This document shows positions 34,130 through 46,800 of a stretch of DNA of 64,000 nucleotides, piece by piece. The translations under genes and the position numbers were made by a program. Under the pieces are notes generated by a model. That model saw only the letters and a program-made list of their open reading frames with translations, had not been told where the DNA came from and did not search any database. Position 1 is the first letter of the stretch. Every line of letters begins with the position of its first letter. The DNA is from Hepsetus odoe (Eukaryota > Chordata > Actinopteri > Characiformes > Hepsetidae): NCBI GenBank assembly GCA_017165825.1, contig CM029378.1, forward strand, positions 19,264,182 through 19,328,181, written 5' to 3'.

Positions 34130-34245
34130 CGATGGGGACGGCCCCTTGCTCAAGGGCACCTCAGGGTAACCCACCGGTAAGGGGTTTGAACCCCCAATCC
34201 TCCGACCCAGGGCCAACTCCCTAACCACCAGGCCACCACTGCCCA
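34130..34245 (-). mobile_element. SINE family B, left half
   Basis: Complemented copy: GATGGGGACGGCCCCTTGCT, CTCAGGGTAACCCACCGG, and the complemented head CCCTAACCACCAGGCCACCA. Confidence 0.88.
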
Positions 34246-34364
34246 GCACTTGGAAACAGTTAAACTGAAAACAAAATACCTCTTTCTGACCCAGATTCTA
34301 CCAGCAATTAGGGCTAAAAAATTCTATTTAACCTATAATAATGTCATTTCCTTTGCTCTCTTGA

Positions 34365-34527
34365 TTATTTGGTGTGGTCCAGAGGAGGATGGGTTCTCCT
34401 TTTGGGTCCAGGTTCATCCCTAAGGTTTCTTTCTCGCTCGCTCACTAGGGGCTCGGACCCGGGTTCTGTAAAGATGCTTTGTGGGCAACAACAGTAAAAG
34501 TACTATATAAAAAAAACTGACTTGACT
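34365..34527 (+). repeat. Dispersed fish repeat ending in GACTTGACT
   Basis: CCAGAGGAGGATGGGTTCTC, GGTTTCTTTCTCGCTCGCTC and CTATATAAAAAAAACTGACT follow the order of a common teleost interspersed repeat. The class is not certain from this copy. Confidence 0.6.
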
Positions 34528-34546
34528 CAATGGTGTGCCACTTAAT

Positions 34547-34710
34547 TGCCCTTGAGCAAGGTACTGTCCCCATTACTGCTCCCTTGGTGCTTTAAATTGC
34601 TGACCCTGTGTCACGGTGTGTATGGGTGAAAAGCAGAGGTTGAATTTCGATTTTTGCCGCACTGTGTGCTGTGCTTCACAACGACAAAAAAATTGTTACT
34701 TTCACTAATT
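34547..34710 (+). mobile_element. SINE family B, right part
   Basis: CCTTGAGCAAGGTACTGTCC through GTATGGGTGAAAAGCAGAGG, with an A-rich tail. The head is missing. Confidence 0.87.
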
Positions 34711-35172
34711 TCATGTGCACTTTCAGCTGCACGAAAACACATTAAGCCCCTCACTGAAAGTGAAGTACCCTTTCCCCAGTCTCCACAGAGAAACGTCGCT
34801 CCCCAAAGTAACTGATCCCACACAGGACATGGTTTAGTGAGATGCAGGGAGAAGACACAGATGTCTCAGATGTGGGCTTATTAATCCTCATAGGCAGCAG
34901 GCTTGAACAGGACAAGAAGTGTGGAGGCTGTGGTATTCACAGGTCTCCCTGCCAAGCTGCTTCTGAAGAAAACCTTAATCATCCTAATCCCACAAAAACC
35001 CAGTCCACAGGGACCCCCACACTGTCCATATTTGCTCCATACCAGCTCACAGGCTGCACCAGGATTTCAGCGTTTCTGTATTTTCGCATCGACTATTCTA
35101 TTTATTACTACATTCTCTTCTGACAAAAATTTTTTAGTATTTTTTCAATTCAGTGAACGAAAGGTTTAAAAG

Positions 35173-35400
35173 ATGGTACCGAGCCCACCTATGCCATACG
35201 GGTTGGAGACAGTGGCACTGAAGAAAAGACAGGAGGCAGAGCCAGCGGTGTCAGAGTTAAAGATGCTGAGATTTTCATTGGGTGTGACGAGGATGGACAG
35301 GATTAGAAAGGAGTATATTAGAGGGACAGCTCAGGTTGAGGATCATATTGAGGAAGGATGCTGAACATGGAGCCAAAAGGCAGATAAGACTAGTCATCGT
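35173..35400 (+). pseudogene. Relic of LINE reverse transcriptase C-terminus
   Basis: The open frame at 35173-35364 includes YGLETVALKK, SELKMLRFSLGVTRMDRIRK and EYIRGTAQV. These are typical of the post-RT region of an RTE-like fish LINE (YG-E-W...MLR...GVT..D.IRNEYIRG). GAAGGATGCTGAACATGGAG after the stop continues the same family (RRMLRMEL) in another frame. It is a short dead fragment; clade is uncertain. Confidence 0.7.
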
Positions 35401-35721
35401 GGTTTAGGACACAGGATGCTCACAGTTTTGAAGTCTTACAATGACAGTCCATGACAGGCTGCTGAAGCCTGGATTTTGAGGATGTATTACTGAAAATGTT
35501 TAAAGTGACTATATTGACACCCAGAGTTTGCAAACAGCATTAGCCTTGCAGCTCCAGTGCTAATATTAGAATACTCTTAACTTGTCTTTGCTGATTGACT
35601 TCATCTGCTATAAAAGGAAAATTGTGCAAATGTGATTTTTCGTCATACCAGCCCTCATCATACCCACCCAATTTGGCCACTGGACCATCTGTTACTGGCT
35701 TGGTCAGATTTTTTTTTTTTT

Positions 35722-35752
35722 GTATGTATGTATGTATGTATGTATGTATGTG
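35722..35752. repeat. (GTAT)n microsatellite
   Basis: Seven tetranucleotide units after a T run. Confidence 0.95.
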
Positions 35753-36551
35753 TGTGAGTCATGTCAGCAGGCTCAGGTTTTAGTGCCCCAATCTATAAAA
35801 AGGCCCCACAAAAAGCAAGTTGGTAAAAAAACAAAAACAATTCGATGTCAAATTAAAAAATTTATTTTATATATCATACCAGCTCATTCATTGAAAATGA
35901 AATATTCATCCAAGCATTTCTGGAATTTAGACCAGAAGCGGATTGTAACACTTTGGTACTTGAAAAACATGGGAGTCTTCTTCCCAGACCAGGGTACATT
36001 CTGTAGATGACACAAATTCTTTATGTGCAAAAAGGTACCATCAGCAAAAGCAACAAGTGAATTTTTTAAAAAGTCCACCTCCACCAATATTTGCCAGCAT
36101 TATCAGAGTCCCCTTTATTCCCTTTAATATTTTTTTCTTAAAATTTAAGGGGCACTTTTTGTCTGATTTTACCAAAGTGTCAGTATTATGATTCAGGTAA
36201 TTAGCAACCAGAAAAATCTAACCTAAAATAGGTTGATAACAAGGCAGCACAAGAGACACACGAAACAAAAACCAGTATAAAACCCACATCCAAAAGAAAT
36301 ACTATTCTTAGGCGGAACACTTTAAACATCTGGGGTCACAAACCCTTCTCCTGGAGTTCTTTCCTGAAGAGTTCTCCTACATGAGCTCAAACATGAGAAC
36401 AGGTCGTTCTGAACATCAGTCCACAAGCAGAATTAAGTGTTAGATCTGGACTGGATCTTTCACGGAGAGCTTTCACCTTACTTAAGCTTTAGTAGCATTT
36501 AATCACTTCTGCCCCAATAGACAATGGAATAAGTGTCACCGTAGCCTACAG

Positions 36552-36685
36552 CAGGGGTGTTGAACTCCAGTCCAGCAGATTTTGGTGATTTCACTCCTCA
36601 AGCACACTTGGTTCACACTTAGTGGCTGGAGGAGGGAAATCACCAAAATCTGCTGGACCTCCAGGACTGGAGTCCGACACCCCTG
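36552..36685. mobile_element. Fold-back miniature element, hAT-like ends
   Basis: CAGGGGTGTTGAACTCCAGT at the left matches the inverted right end (ACTGGAGTCCGACACCCCTG), and a second inner pair AGCAGATTTTGGTGATTTC / GAAATCACCAAAATCTGCT makes most of the 134 bases a hairpin. CAGGGGTGT termini are typical of non-autonomous hAT elements. Flanks GCCTACAG and GCCACAGT resemble but do not prove an 8-base target duplication. Confidence 0.8.
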
Positions 36686-37031
36686 GCCACAGTGTTCGAT
36701 TACGCTAGAGGTGAAATGCTAGAAAAGTCACTATGACATGTTTATTTTCTGATAGATTTTGAGTGTGGGAGCACAATATCTCACTAATACAGTGTGATAT
36801 TTGTGCACAATTTCTGCTTTCATCACTTTTTTTAAACCAAATATTCCAAATATTGTAATGTGATACAAAGAGCAGTCACATCTAGTAAGCGGGAAGTAGT
36901 GATTCTTTTCGACTCATTACCAAGGCTCTTCAGTACAATTTTCTACAACCGACACTGGTTCACTTAAATCAAGTGATCAAGGTTTAAGGTTTAAGTAAAG
37001 GTTTTAAGTAAAGGTTTAAGTGTAATACATC

Positions 37032-37100
37032 AGCAGCAGTAGCTTAGTGGTTAGGGAGTTGGCCACAGAATCAGAAGATTGTGAGTTCAAACCCCTTCAC
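37032..37100 (+). mobile_element. SINE family B, head only
   Basis: AGCAGTAGCTTAGTGGTTAG, GGAGTTGGCC and GTGAGTTCAAACCCC match the tRNA-like head of family B. Nothing follows. Confidence 0.7.
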
Positions 37101-37533
37101 TTCTTTACACCGGTAGTTGTTTGGAGCAAAACTGATTAAACCTTCTAAAGTGCCTAGCTGGAAAAAAAAAGACCCTTGCTCTCCATTCTGCAGAAAGTTA
37201 GATCTGCAGGAGCAGAGTTGGTGACCACCGTTTTACATACTACAGCAAATACTATGAAAATTGCTAAAAGACCAGACCGAATGTCAAATTCAGACAAGGT
37301 CACTTTTGATAAAAACAAACAAACAAAAAAACAAAAATAAAAGCCCCTGAAAGTACACATCACACGGCCTTCCTGTAAATGTGCACACTTGTGTTTGGTT
37401 AAACTTGGAAATAAATATTTGTGTGTGTGGTGCATTAAAACCTAATGGATTTTCAGCATGATAATGAAACCCAGAGTTATGAAGAGAGGAAGATCAATAC
37501 TCGTTAGGTTTCTCCTGGGTCAGTAGTCTCTGG

Positions 37534-37614
37534 TCAGGGTTCAGTGCTGGTATATGTTGGAACGTTCAGTGCTGGTCTCCGCCTCCCTTTGATCTTCAGA
37601 GATCCATAACGAGC
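37534..37614 (-). CDS. reep3: reep3 exon 8 (C-terminus)
   Basis: ARYGSLKIKGRRRPALNVPT then YTSTEP and a TGA stop at 37534-37536. RYGSLK agrees with REEP3; the residues after it are less conserved. Confidence 0.9.
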   Translation of the reverse strand, partial: ARYGSLKIKGRRRPALNVPTYTSTEP

Positions 37615-40600
37615 CTGCACCAGATAAAGGACCATAATTCAAAACGGCTCCTACTCCTACTTAACCGTGTGGCAGTTATTGCCATCATCTCCACACTTAC
37701 GTAAGAATAAATTTAAGAATCTAAGAAACAAGTGATCATCATACAGAGCTCTAATGTAACAGATCAGGTATATTACATTCTATCAGACACCTCCAATGTG
37801 TGTGCCTATATTGCAAATTCAGTATGACCTCATATCAGTCACTAAAATCAAAAGAACCTTACATCTTTGCGTAATCTGGAGCGAGTAACCTTGACACTCT
37901 GAGACCGTCTGACACCACGCTGCGTCACAGCTTCATCCTCTGAGAACACGCCCTCATTCTCTTCGTCTGTCCGCTCCTCCTGCTCATACATGTAATAATC
38001 TGGAAGTACACACACACACACACAAAGGCAGCGTCTTAACACCATCTGCGACAAGTGTGCACAGACAGCAGTTAACAGCAGTATGAATTTTAACCCCATG
38101 TTGCTCTGGGATATTCAGTAATTAGAATACTTTGTTAATCTGTCACCCCTTTTGTTTTGGATGGGGAGAAAACATTGTGCAGTGATCCTGAGGGAAAATC
38201 AGATATTTGCCAACAAAAAATAAATTTTTTTTTCCAACAAACCCAAAGAAAACAAGCTGACTTTCAGAAGACAGGCTGCACCTGAGAAAGGTGGGTTTAC
38301 ATTTCAACTGACCTTTGAAATCTCATTATGCATTATGGGTAACTATGGCTGTTTTGGTAGAGCTTACTGGGGAAAAAAAAAAAAATTTAGACTAATCATT
38401 GCAGTGTACAAGAGAGAAGCAGCTGCAGTCCTTTGCCCTAGTCTCAGCTGCCATCCTTTGCCCTAGTCTCAGAGCTCTCCTGGCACAGCCTTCTCCCACT
38501 GCTTGTCCAGGGCTAGCCTGTGCCAGGAAGTCAAAACACACTATTGCACTACACTCAGCTGTTTCACCTCCAGCATATGGCAAAGCTAAGGCCTAGAGAG
38601 CTTCCACTATACAGCAAAATGTAATTCATTAAACCAAAAAATAAATTTAGGGGTTCCACCTTTGACCACTAGGAGGCAAAAGAGATACAGCAACCGGTTC
38701 AGTCCACAGCTGCCCCCTCCCTCCCAACCAGCTTTCTTTGTTCATTTCCACTCCCCCACAAATGGTTTCTATTAGGGAAACAGACCAACTTCCGCTGGAT
38801 TTAAAAAAAAAAAGAAAAAAAAAAGCCACAATTCATTTTTCATAGCCATTCTTGCTGTTTGTGACAAGCCATATGAAATATAATCAAAACGGTTGTTTGG
38901 AATAATTGAGCCTATGAAATACATTTTAGACATTATGAGAGACCAGATGTCATTATAAGTAAAAGTCAGGTCTGACATTTTCTCAGCATTTAACACTGCA
39001 TGTCAAGAGAGCAAATCTGCCTGCCTTAGTGAACAACAAGAAACACTAATACCCCTGGTAATTCCAACAGCATTCTGCTCAGGAAAGCTCCACGTTCAGG
39101 ATTTCTGACAGATCAGATAATAGCTGGTACTGCGTCGTTCTTAAGAGCCACAAGACCTCAGGCCTCGTGTGACTAAGGATTGCGATGTGACCGACTGCAA
39201 AAAACGGGAGGGAGGGGGGGGCATGTCTGAAGCAAAGAACAAAGAAAGAGCAATAAAAACACACTTTGACGGCTTTCCCTCAGCTGACCCCAACCGCTCT
39301 ACAAACATCAAAACAGTTAATGACAGCGGGCCGAATGACACACTTACTGCCCCTTTTGTCTCTTTCCGAACGAGGGGGAAAAATATCACAATTAGTGGTT
39401 CACTTCATCGGCAGACAACCTTGGCTGTCTCTTTCTCTTTCCTGAAAGGCAGTGGCATTTTGGAACGGCTGACTTTATTGTGGCTTCATCTGACGGGATG
39501 AAAATGACCTGGATGCTGGTGGAATTTCAAACACCGCCAGTGCATTAGCATACTAAGATAGAGTGCATTAGGTATTCTGCTCAGACAGTGGCTCACTGCG
39601 ATGCCCCCTCCACCCCCCACCACATTTTCACACAAAGCTTCACTAGACCTTTCACGCTCTGAACGTGCTGCCTTTGCTTATTACCCTCTATGTGCTTGAG
39701 ACAAATAAAAAACCCATTCCATTTTCTGCAAGAGCTGGGAATGGAAGGGAATGATGGCACTTTCGAGGAGCTTGTTGGATCTGGTGAAAATGGCCTTGGA
39801 AAACACTGGATTTTTATATGCCGCAATAAGTGTCCTCCATTGGGCTAGACAGGACTTGTGGAATCCTGAGCTAGGAGTTCATATTTACCAACTACACTGG
39901 TGGCACTAATAAATCTTCAAGACATCAAGGTAGCATAGAACAGCAGACCACCAGGGTAGGGGAAACAATAGGTTGCACTCTAAGCATGACAGCTAGATCA
40001 AGGCTGTGTTTGGAGAGGAGTGGCAAGGTTAATGATTAAAGCCAGCGTTTACAGTAAGCTGAAAGAGTAAGTACCAGCTCCGTCAGGCTGGGTGGTGCCT
40101 GCGCCTCTCCTGGCCGGGTTGGAGTAGCCCATATACAGTTGGCCGTCAACCTCATCCTGTGGGATCTGGGTCAGGTCTGCCATACTGAAACTCCTCAACT
40201 TCTCTGTGATGGCACCCTGCCCCTGAAGAAAGCCCACAAGGATTAGCAACACAGATGCATGCATGCAGGTGAACTGAACAAACATCATCATGGAACCATG
40301 AACAAAAGGGAAAACAAAACATGCTTAATCATGAATGAATAGTGAGCATGAACCTCAATAGTTATTGGCCTTATTGGCCTAGAAATACTACATAGTGTGA
40401 GACCTGTTGCTGTTGCTCTGAATGGGAAAATATGAAGCTAAATGAATGATGGGTTTTACTGAACATTTCTATTATGGAGATCATTAGTTGTTAACATCAT
40501 GTGTGTCAGGTAGTTTGAAAACAAAGGAAGGTGGAAAAAAAAAAAAAAGGGCAGCAAGGGGCAAAAGAAAAAATGAACAACTGTGTCAATGACATTTTTT

Positions 40601-40783
40601 TCCCCATGCTGGCAACTGAATACCATTACCTCCACTGGAGAGAGCAGTAGGGCAGAGTTCCTATGGGACAGTATGTAAGTATAAAGTAAGAAAAGAGATC
40701 AGCATCAGAAGTTAGGATTCAAGAAGGAGAAGAAAACAGAGGAAAAAAGGCAGAGAAGACAAAGAGAAAACACCTTTTAGGGG

Positions 40784-40817
<34 letters not shown>

Positions 40818-43800
40818 TGAGTAGTAGCATTAATAAAGAGCGACACTGGCATGATCCTGCATTGCCATTTGTCAAAAAGGAGATGTTCTCCCCTGGCTGC
40901 TTTTCTTCATCTGGAGCTCTGTCAGGACAATGGACGCATCAGGCAGTGTGCTGCTTTTGGTTAAGATAGCAGCCTTATTACAGTCTGTTCTTGGCTAAAT
41001 GCTAAAAAAGCTCTGGAGCTGTGTGACAGAAACGCTGACCTTTCCTTATGAATGGAGGCCATTAGGATGTGCTATTACTATCGTGTTGAAGCATTGTGCC
41101 TGATAGCTTGTCGATTGTTGTTGCGGCAATGAAAGAAATAAGAGAAAAAAAGGCAAGACATATCAGGAAAATAAATGGGCATCTGCTTTAAAGAAAATAA
41201 AATTAAAATCCTGAGACAAACCCACATGCATTACTAATTCAAATAAAGACAAAAGAAAAGAACATTGGCTGAGGTCCACAAATATGTACGCCCTTAGAAA
41301 CACCACACATACAAACACACCCAGAGACAAGAGCTGTAACACACACAAGAGAATACACATACAGTCATGCAGTTTGGCACTTGCCTTGACAGCTGCTGTG
41401 ACAGCTGCAGTGGCTGCTATACTTAGGCCCTGCTTGCCAAAGTTTAGCATGGTATTGTAGCTGCGCTCTTTAGCTTGAACAATGTAGTCATCGATTTCCT
41501 TGAAACACAAGAGAGAGTCTCAATTTTATAGAAAACAGATACATAAGCAACAAACACCCTGCTTAGTACAGAGACCACATCACGTTTGCGGTCACCTGTT
41601 ATAAATGGATAACTGTAGTTTGATATCAGAGAAAACCTGCAGAATAATTAACGAAGCATAGTTTATATCCCTGGCCTGTAGCACTGTTACCAGAGAGTTG
41701 CCATGGGAACAGCCTTCAGTTGTGCTTAAAAAAATTTTTAAAAATTGCAGAATTGCAAAAGCAAAAAAAAAAAAAAAAAAATTTTACTTGATGCAAACTA
41801 TAGCAAGACATGAAGAAACCTATACATAAACATCAATGTAAAAAAAAATTTTTTTTTTAAAAATCGAATTACCCTTTCTCTTGAAGTCAGAAGAGGATGT
41901 AGGATCTTTCTGTAGATGAGACTGGCTCCTCGAGTGTAGGGTGACAGGAGCCAGATCACGAAGGCAACCTTTATTTCATAATAGAGGGGAAACCTTCATA
42001 CAGAAAAGAGCCACAGACATACAGAGCCAAATTACATCCTATTAATCAGAAGACAAAAATCACACTCATTAAGACTGTATTTTGACAAATTGATTCCAGG
42101 AATCCCACGTTAAATTAATTTCATTAAAGCATGATTGTGTTTCCTACATTCCTTGATGTGGGACAACACCGGCAAGTTCCGAAATCAAATGACTTGTTTG
42201 TTTAGTTAGTGACACCATTTGCAAGCAATCAGGCAAATAAAACATTAACATAAAGCAAAGATGAAGACGATGGGCATGATTAGCATGCTGTCACTCTTAC
42301 CAGGCTATGGTGAGGTCTGAGACAGTCTCTACCACTGTGTAGAGCGCAAACACAATCCAGTACATCATCCAGCGGACCTGCACCCAAAGAGAACGCTCTT
42401 AAAGCCAATAATTACAGCTACTAATGTGGTGTCTTATTTTTGAATTAAAAATATGCACATGCTTTTTTGTGGCACAGTGGAAATGGCTCTCCAAACGTAA
42501 GAGTATAACAAATTCGATTCAAAACAAATATTTCAGCTGAAGTACCGCAACAGACAAACATCCAATAAGTTTAAGGAAAACTCAATTATAATGTGTCTAA
42601 AGAACATGAGGCAGAGCATACTCATCATTAGAGCATGGTGCATGTTTTCTGTTTGGTCACTAACGGGCTAGTTGCACATTGTCACTCGTTGATGAAAGTC
42701 AGTAAATCTTAATCAGGTTAGTGGCAAGTAGCGGAGTTAATTTTTTATTTATTTTTTTTAACGGAAAGTTCTTTAGCAAGTTTTATTCCCTGACAGGACA
42801 CTGATTAGCTAAAAACAGATCTTTGATAATAAACCTGTGTTTGTGTTTACATCTCCTTATGAAATTGGATTGAAATATTAACTTGTGGACGATCAGGCAT
42901 TCAGAATTCATAGAGGCCATCAGCATATTTAAGCAATGCATCCATGTATTTGGTTGGATTGGTTGAGAAACATCACCCGGCTAAGATCAAATCAGAGCTG
43001 TGGATGAAAATATCTTAAAAGAAACATAGGGTTACTTGGGCGAAAAAGGATTTTTGCACACCATTTATAATTTGACGAAAAGAACACTAAATGCAGAGTT
43101 TTAAAGGAAAATGCAGGAATGCGTTGTAAAGGAGGAGAGAGAAAAAACAAAAAACAAAACAATAATTAAAAAAAAAAAAAAAAAAAAACAGCAAATCTGA
43201 AGGTAAAAAAAACTGAGCTGATGGCCACAGTCAGCTAACTGCAAAGTGAAATAATTATATGCTTATAGCAGGACTTAAGTTTGCTAGTCAGTGTTATTGG
43301 GCAGTCGGCTGTATCAACTTAAATGAGGAATTTGCCTGTTTGATGATATCCTGTCAGCAAGACAGCAGGCTATCAAGACCCCCCTCACACATACAAACTT
43401 TTTTTTTTTTTGTATTAGCCAATGTAATGGTTGGCTTAATGTGTTCAGTAAGCTAACTTCAATTTTATAGCTTCAAAGCTTAAGTAAAATACACAGGACT
43501 TGATTTTTTTTCGTTTTTTAAGGTGGAACAGGCAAACTTAATTATACCTTAAATATTCGCTGCTATACACTGTTTTACTCAAATACAAGCATGCATTATA
43601 AAAACGTGTATTGGTCTAACTTAAGGACATTTGACAAACCTCAAAGTTCCCTTAAAAGGTTACCATTTTTGTCAAATAAAGCTAGACTAAAGCTATGAAG
43701 AAGAAGAAAAAAAGGACTAAAATATAACCAAAGAGCTGCCAAAATGAACACTGGCAAGTTGCAAAATTATGCATCTGTTACAGTACATTCACATTCAGCT

Positions 43801-46800
43801 TTGTAAAAAAGAAAACAGGCAATAAAAGATGGTTTGATTGGCTGGGACTTGGAACGGCTTTTTTGCATGCAGGACAGAGACGTAAAGCAGCAAAAACCCC
43901 TTTCACAAATGCAATGCAATCCCAAACCCCGAGCAGCCTTGTGTGCGGATGCAAATGTCTACATCAGTCAGATTGAGCATTATCCTTCAAGCAAACTCCC
44001 ACAAATTAAACAAATAAATAAATAAAAAGTGCAACTTCCTATTGAGTCCAAGTGTGAATAAAGCTGGTGTTCTGGAAAATTAACAGCTACAACATTAATC
44101 AGAAGAAAACCATCACCCAAGAGGGGCAAAAAAGGGTCATTTAAAGGAAGCAACAAACGGGCACTGTTTAGCACACAGTTACCACAATATGCTCAGCCTT
44201 CAGCACACTTTCCTAAGGCACCGCCTTCGCCTAAAACAGACTGTTTCTAGTTCTCTAGCTCTCCTGCTATGTGCTACATGTGTAAAAGAACAACCCTGGA
44301 CGCAAATCTCCTGAGCTCATGTGTTAAAACAGCTAAATGAGGGGGGGGAAAAAAAAAAGTCCTATGTATATGGCCTTTGGAACACCTGAAGTAAACATTA
44401 CTTTTACTGGCATCAGCTACAGTCAGGTATTTTGCTTGCTCATCATGAAATATTCACTGTAACGGCTGTAATTTTATTAATTTTTTTAAATAAAACCTGA
44501 CAGTTTTAAGCTGTTCAACTAAATATCTGTGTTCAATTCAATAAATGTTTAGCGTTAAGACACTGTTTGCAACAGAACTGGTTGATTGTGAAAATTGTCC
44601 TACCTGTGAAAACTGTGATAAAATGAGATTTCCTACAAGAATACTGGCAGCTTAAACCTGCGATTATAATGAAAGCCAATGAAGGTGTTTACATCTTAAT
44701 GCACCATTATATCCAAATTCTGCCCAGACATTTTCACATCCAACCACACAACCATCAGGGTTAAGCTGGAGCTTCAGAATATTACAAAACCCCACTCCGC
44801 AATCTTCTTTATATTTGGTTGGGTGAATGCCTAATCAAACCACACAGAGTGCCTCCCTAATGTAAAACCAATCACACGTCTCTTTCTGGCACGAGACGGA
44901 ACACAGCCAAGTGTAACAGAAAATCATTACGACCGTGACTTTAATTTCCATCCCCCTTCTTGTTCTGCCGTTCATTTTCTCTCAGCCGCTTTTCCCCCTT
45001 CCTCTCAGTGCGGCATGGCCTGCTTTGTATGCTCTGCCTTCCCTCTTGCTCCTCTCAGCTTGAAGCAGAGGCAGGCTTTCAGAGGGCTCCTTAGCATTTC
45101 AATTTCAAAAGGTAGTGCAGACGATCATGTGATACCCCAGCCTTGGGCTGAGGCTCTTCGAGGTATTAGGTGATATTTTCAGCCTCGCTGAACAAAGTAA
45201 AATGAATCTATGCAGAGGCCGCATCACTGGCCTGACAGGTGGCATTACATTTAATTGGTGACCTCTCTGTGAACCTCCAGCGGTCTGAGGATGATCAATG
45301 CATTGCATCAGCCGTCTGAATAGCTGGGGTGCAGTGACATTCTGTCAATCGAAATCAGCTCACTCTGATCCTGGCACTATGCTCAGAGCTGTTCTTAGAG
45401 TGCATAAAACAAACCTGCATCTTTCTCCACTTTAACTGCAAAAAAAAAAAAAACCTGAATCAGGTCCAGAGGCCATTTTTGGTCAGAGTCCACTCGGCAA
45501 TCCCAGAGGTATGTTGGATGTAAGCAGAACTTCAGCTGAGCTGTTCTACCTTGAAGAAGAGGTAATGTGAGAAAACTGGGTTCAACAGAGTTTCAGCTAT
45601 GGGCTGCCATCCAAGACAAGCATTCCTTTCCTGTCCAAAAGCTGCCTGAGGAATCAAACTGCCCAGTCCTCTAAAAAAACAAGCTTTACAAACAACTCGG
45701 TTGGTTCTGTACCTGGTCTGTATACAAGATTTTGCTCAGTAACAGATAGCTGCTCAGCTAAGAATGAACAATGTTTCACTTTCGTCAACACTCGGATGTA
45801 CGCCAGAGACTCGCTATAAATTATATGAAATGAAACTATAAAGAAGACAGGGTGAGGAGAGATTCAAAACCATAGGCTAAAGGCAATAAAGGCCAGGGCT
45901 TCTTTTAAACTCAATTTAAATTCCAACATATACCAGCAACACAGTGAACTAAAAAAAATAAAATAAAATAAACCTACGTTAAAAAATATATATATCAAGC
46001 ACAAAGAATTTGGCCAGGCTATTTTTTTGTATAGGATTTGAAAAGAAGCTCCGAATTACTGGTCTGCCATTCAGTCCGCGCTTAAAGACAAATGTAACCG
46101 CAGTCGTGACATGTTTGGAGAGTTTTTTTTTTTTGTTTTTTTTTTTAAACTGCTTTCGGGGTGGAATGCTCTTTGAGTCTCCAAGGCTTTGCCAGTAAAA
46201 CTCAGTCTAATTTTACTGAAAGGTACTTTCCATTTGAAAACCCAATATTTTAGAGAATGGTATAAACATTAGTAACCTTTAGCTACCAACACCCTTTGGC
46301 CTTCTTCCCCCGGTTTATCTCTGCTAAAAGGGGAAGAAAAGAAGGGGAAAAAAAAAAAAAAAAAAAAAGGTTTTCCTGCACCAGCTATCCAGTTTAAATT
46401 ACATCATGTGTCTACAAGCATTAAAAGCAATAACGATCAATGCAAAAAAAAAAAACAAAAAAAAAGTTGTAAAGTTATATGGATAAAAATGGTTTAATGC
46501 AAATAATCAACCTTGATCATTTTAGTTATCATGTTACTCAGTTAATCATTGCATTCCAAGTTAAAATTGCTGCTTTTCTAAATGCCAAGCTCATGTTCCC
46601 TCACATACAATAGCTATGACAGGTTAATACAGATTCTGAACTATTCCTATTCAGAACTGAAGATTCAATAAGCGTTCATTACATTACAGTTTCAAAGTTT
46701 GCCTGGGAGATATTGTGGAGAAACAAAGGACATGCTCAGCTTAGCCTTAAAATCAAAGAACCTTTCTTCTTGTCTTTTACGAATGGTTATGTACTGTAAA

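Larger units (their letters stand above)
35753..37533 (-). other. reep3 3' flank / probable 3' UTR
   Basis: Downstream of the reep3 stop on the minus strand. No other gene is seen. It holds a fold-back element (36552-36685), a SINE head (37032-37100) and a short AAGGTTTAAGT repeat (36978-37022). Several TTTATT hexamers (AATAAA on the minus strand), for example near 36114 and 35860, could end the transcript. Which one is used is not resolved. Confidence 0.45.

Noticed and set aside
35884..36087. 67-codon minus-strand frame downstream of reep3.
   Set aside because: Lies in the probable 3' UTR; no motif or splice sites; length is within chance.
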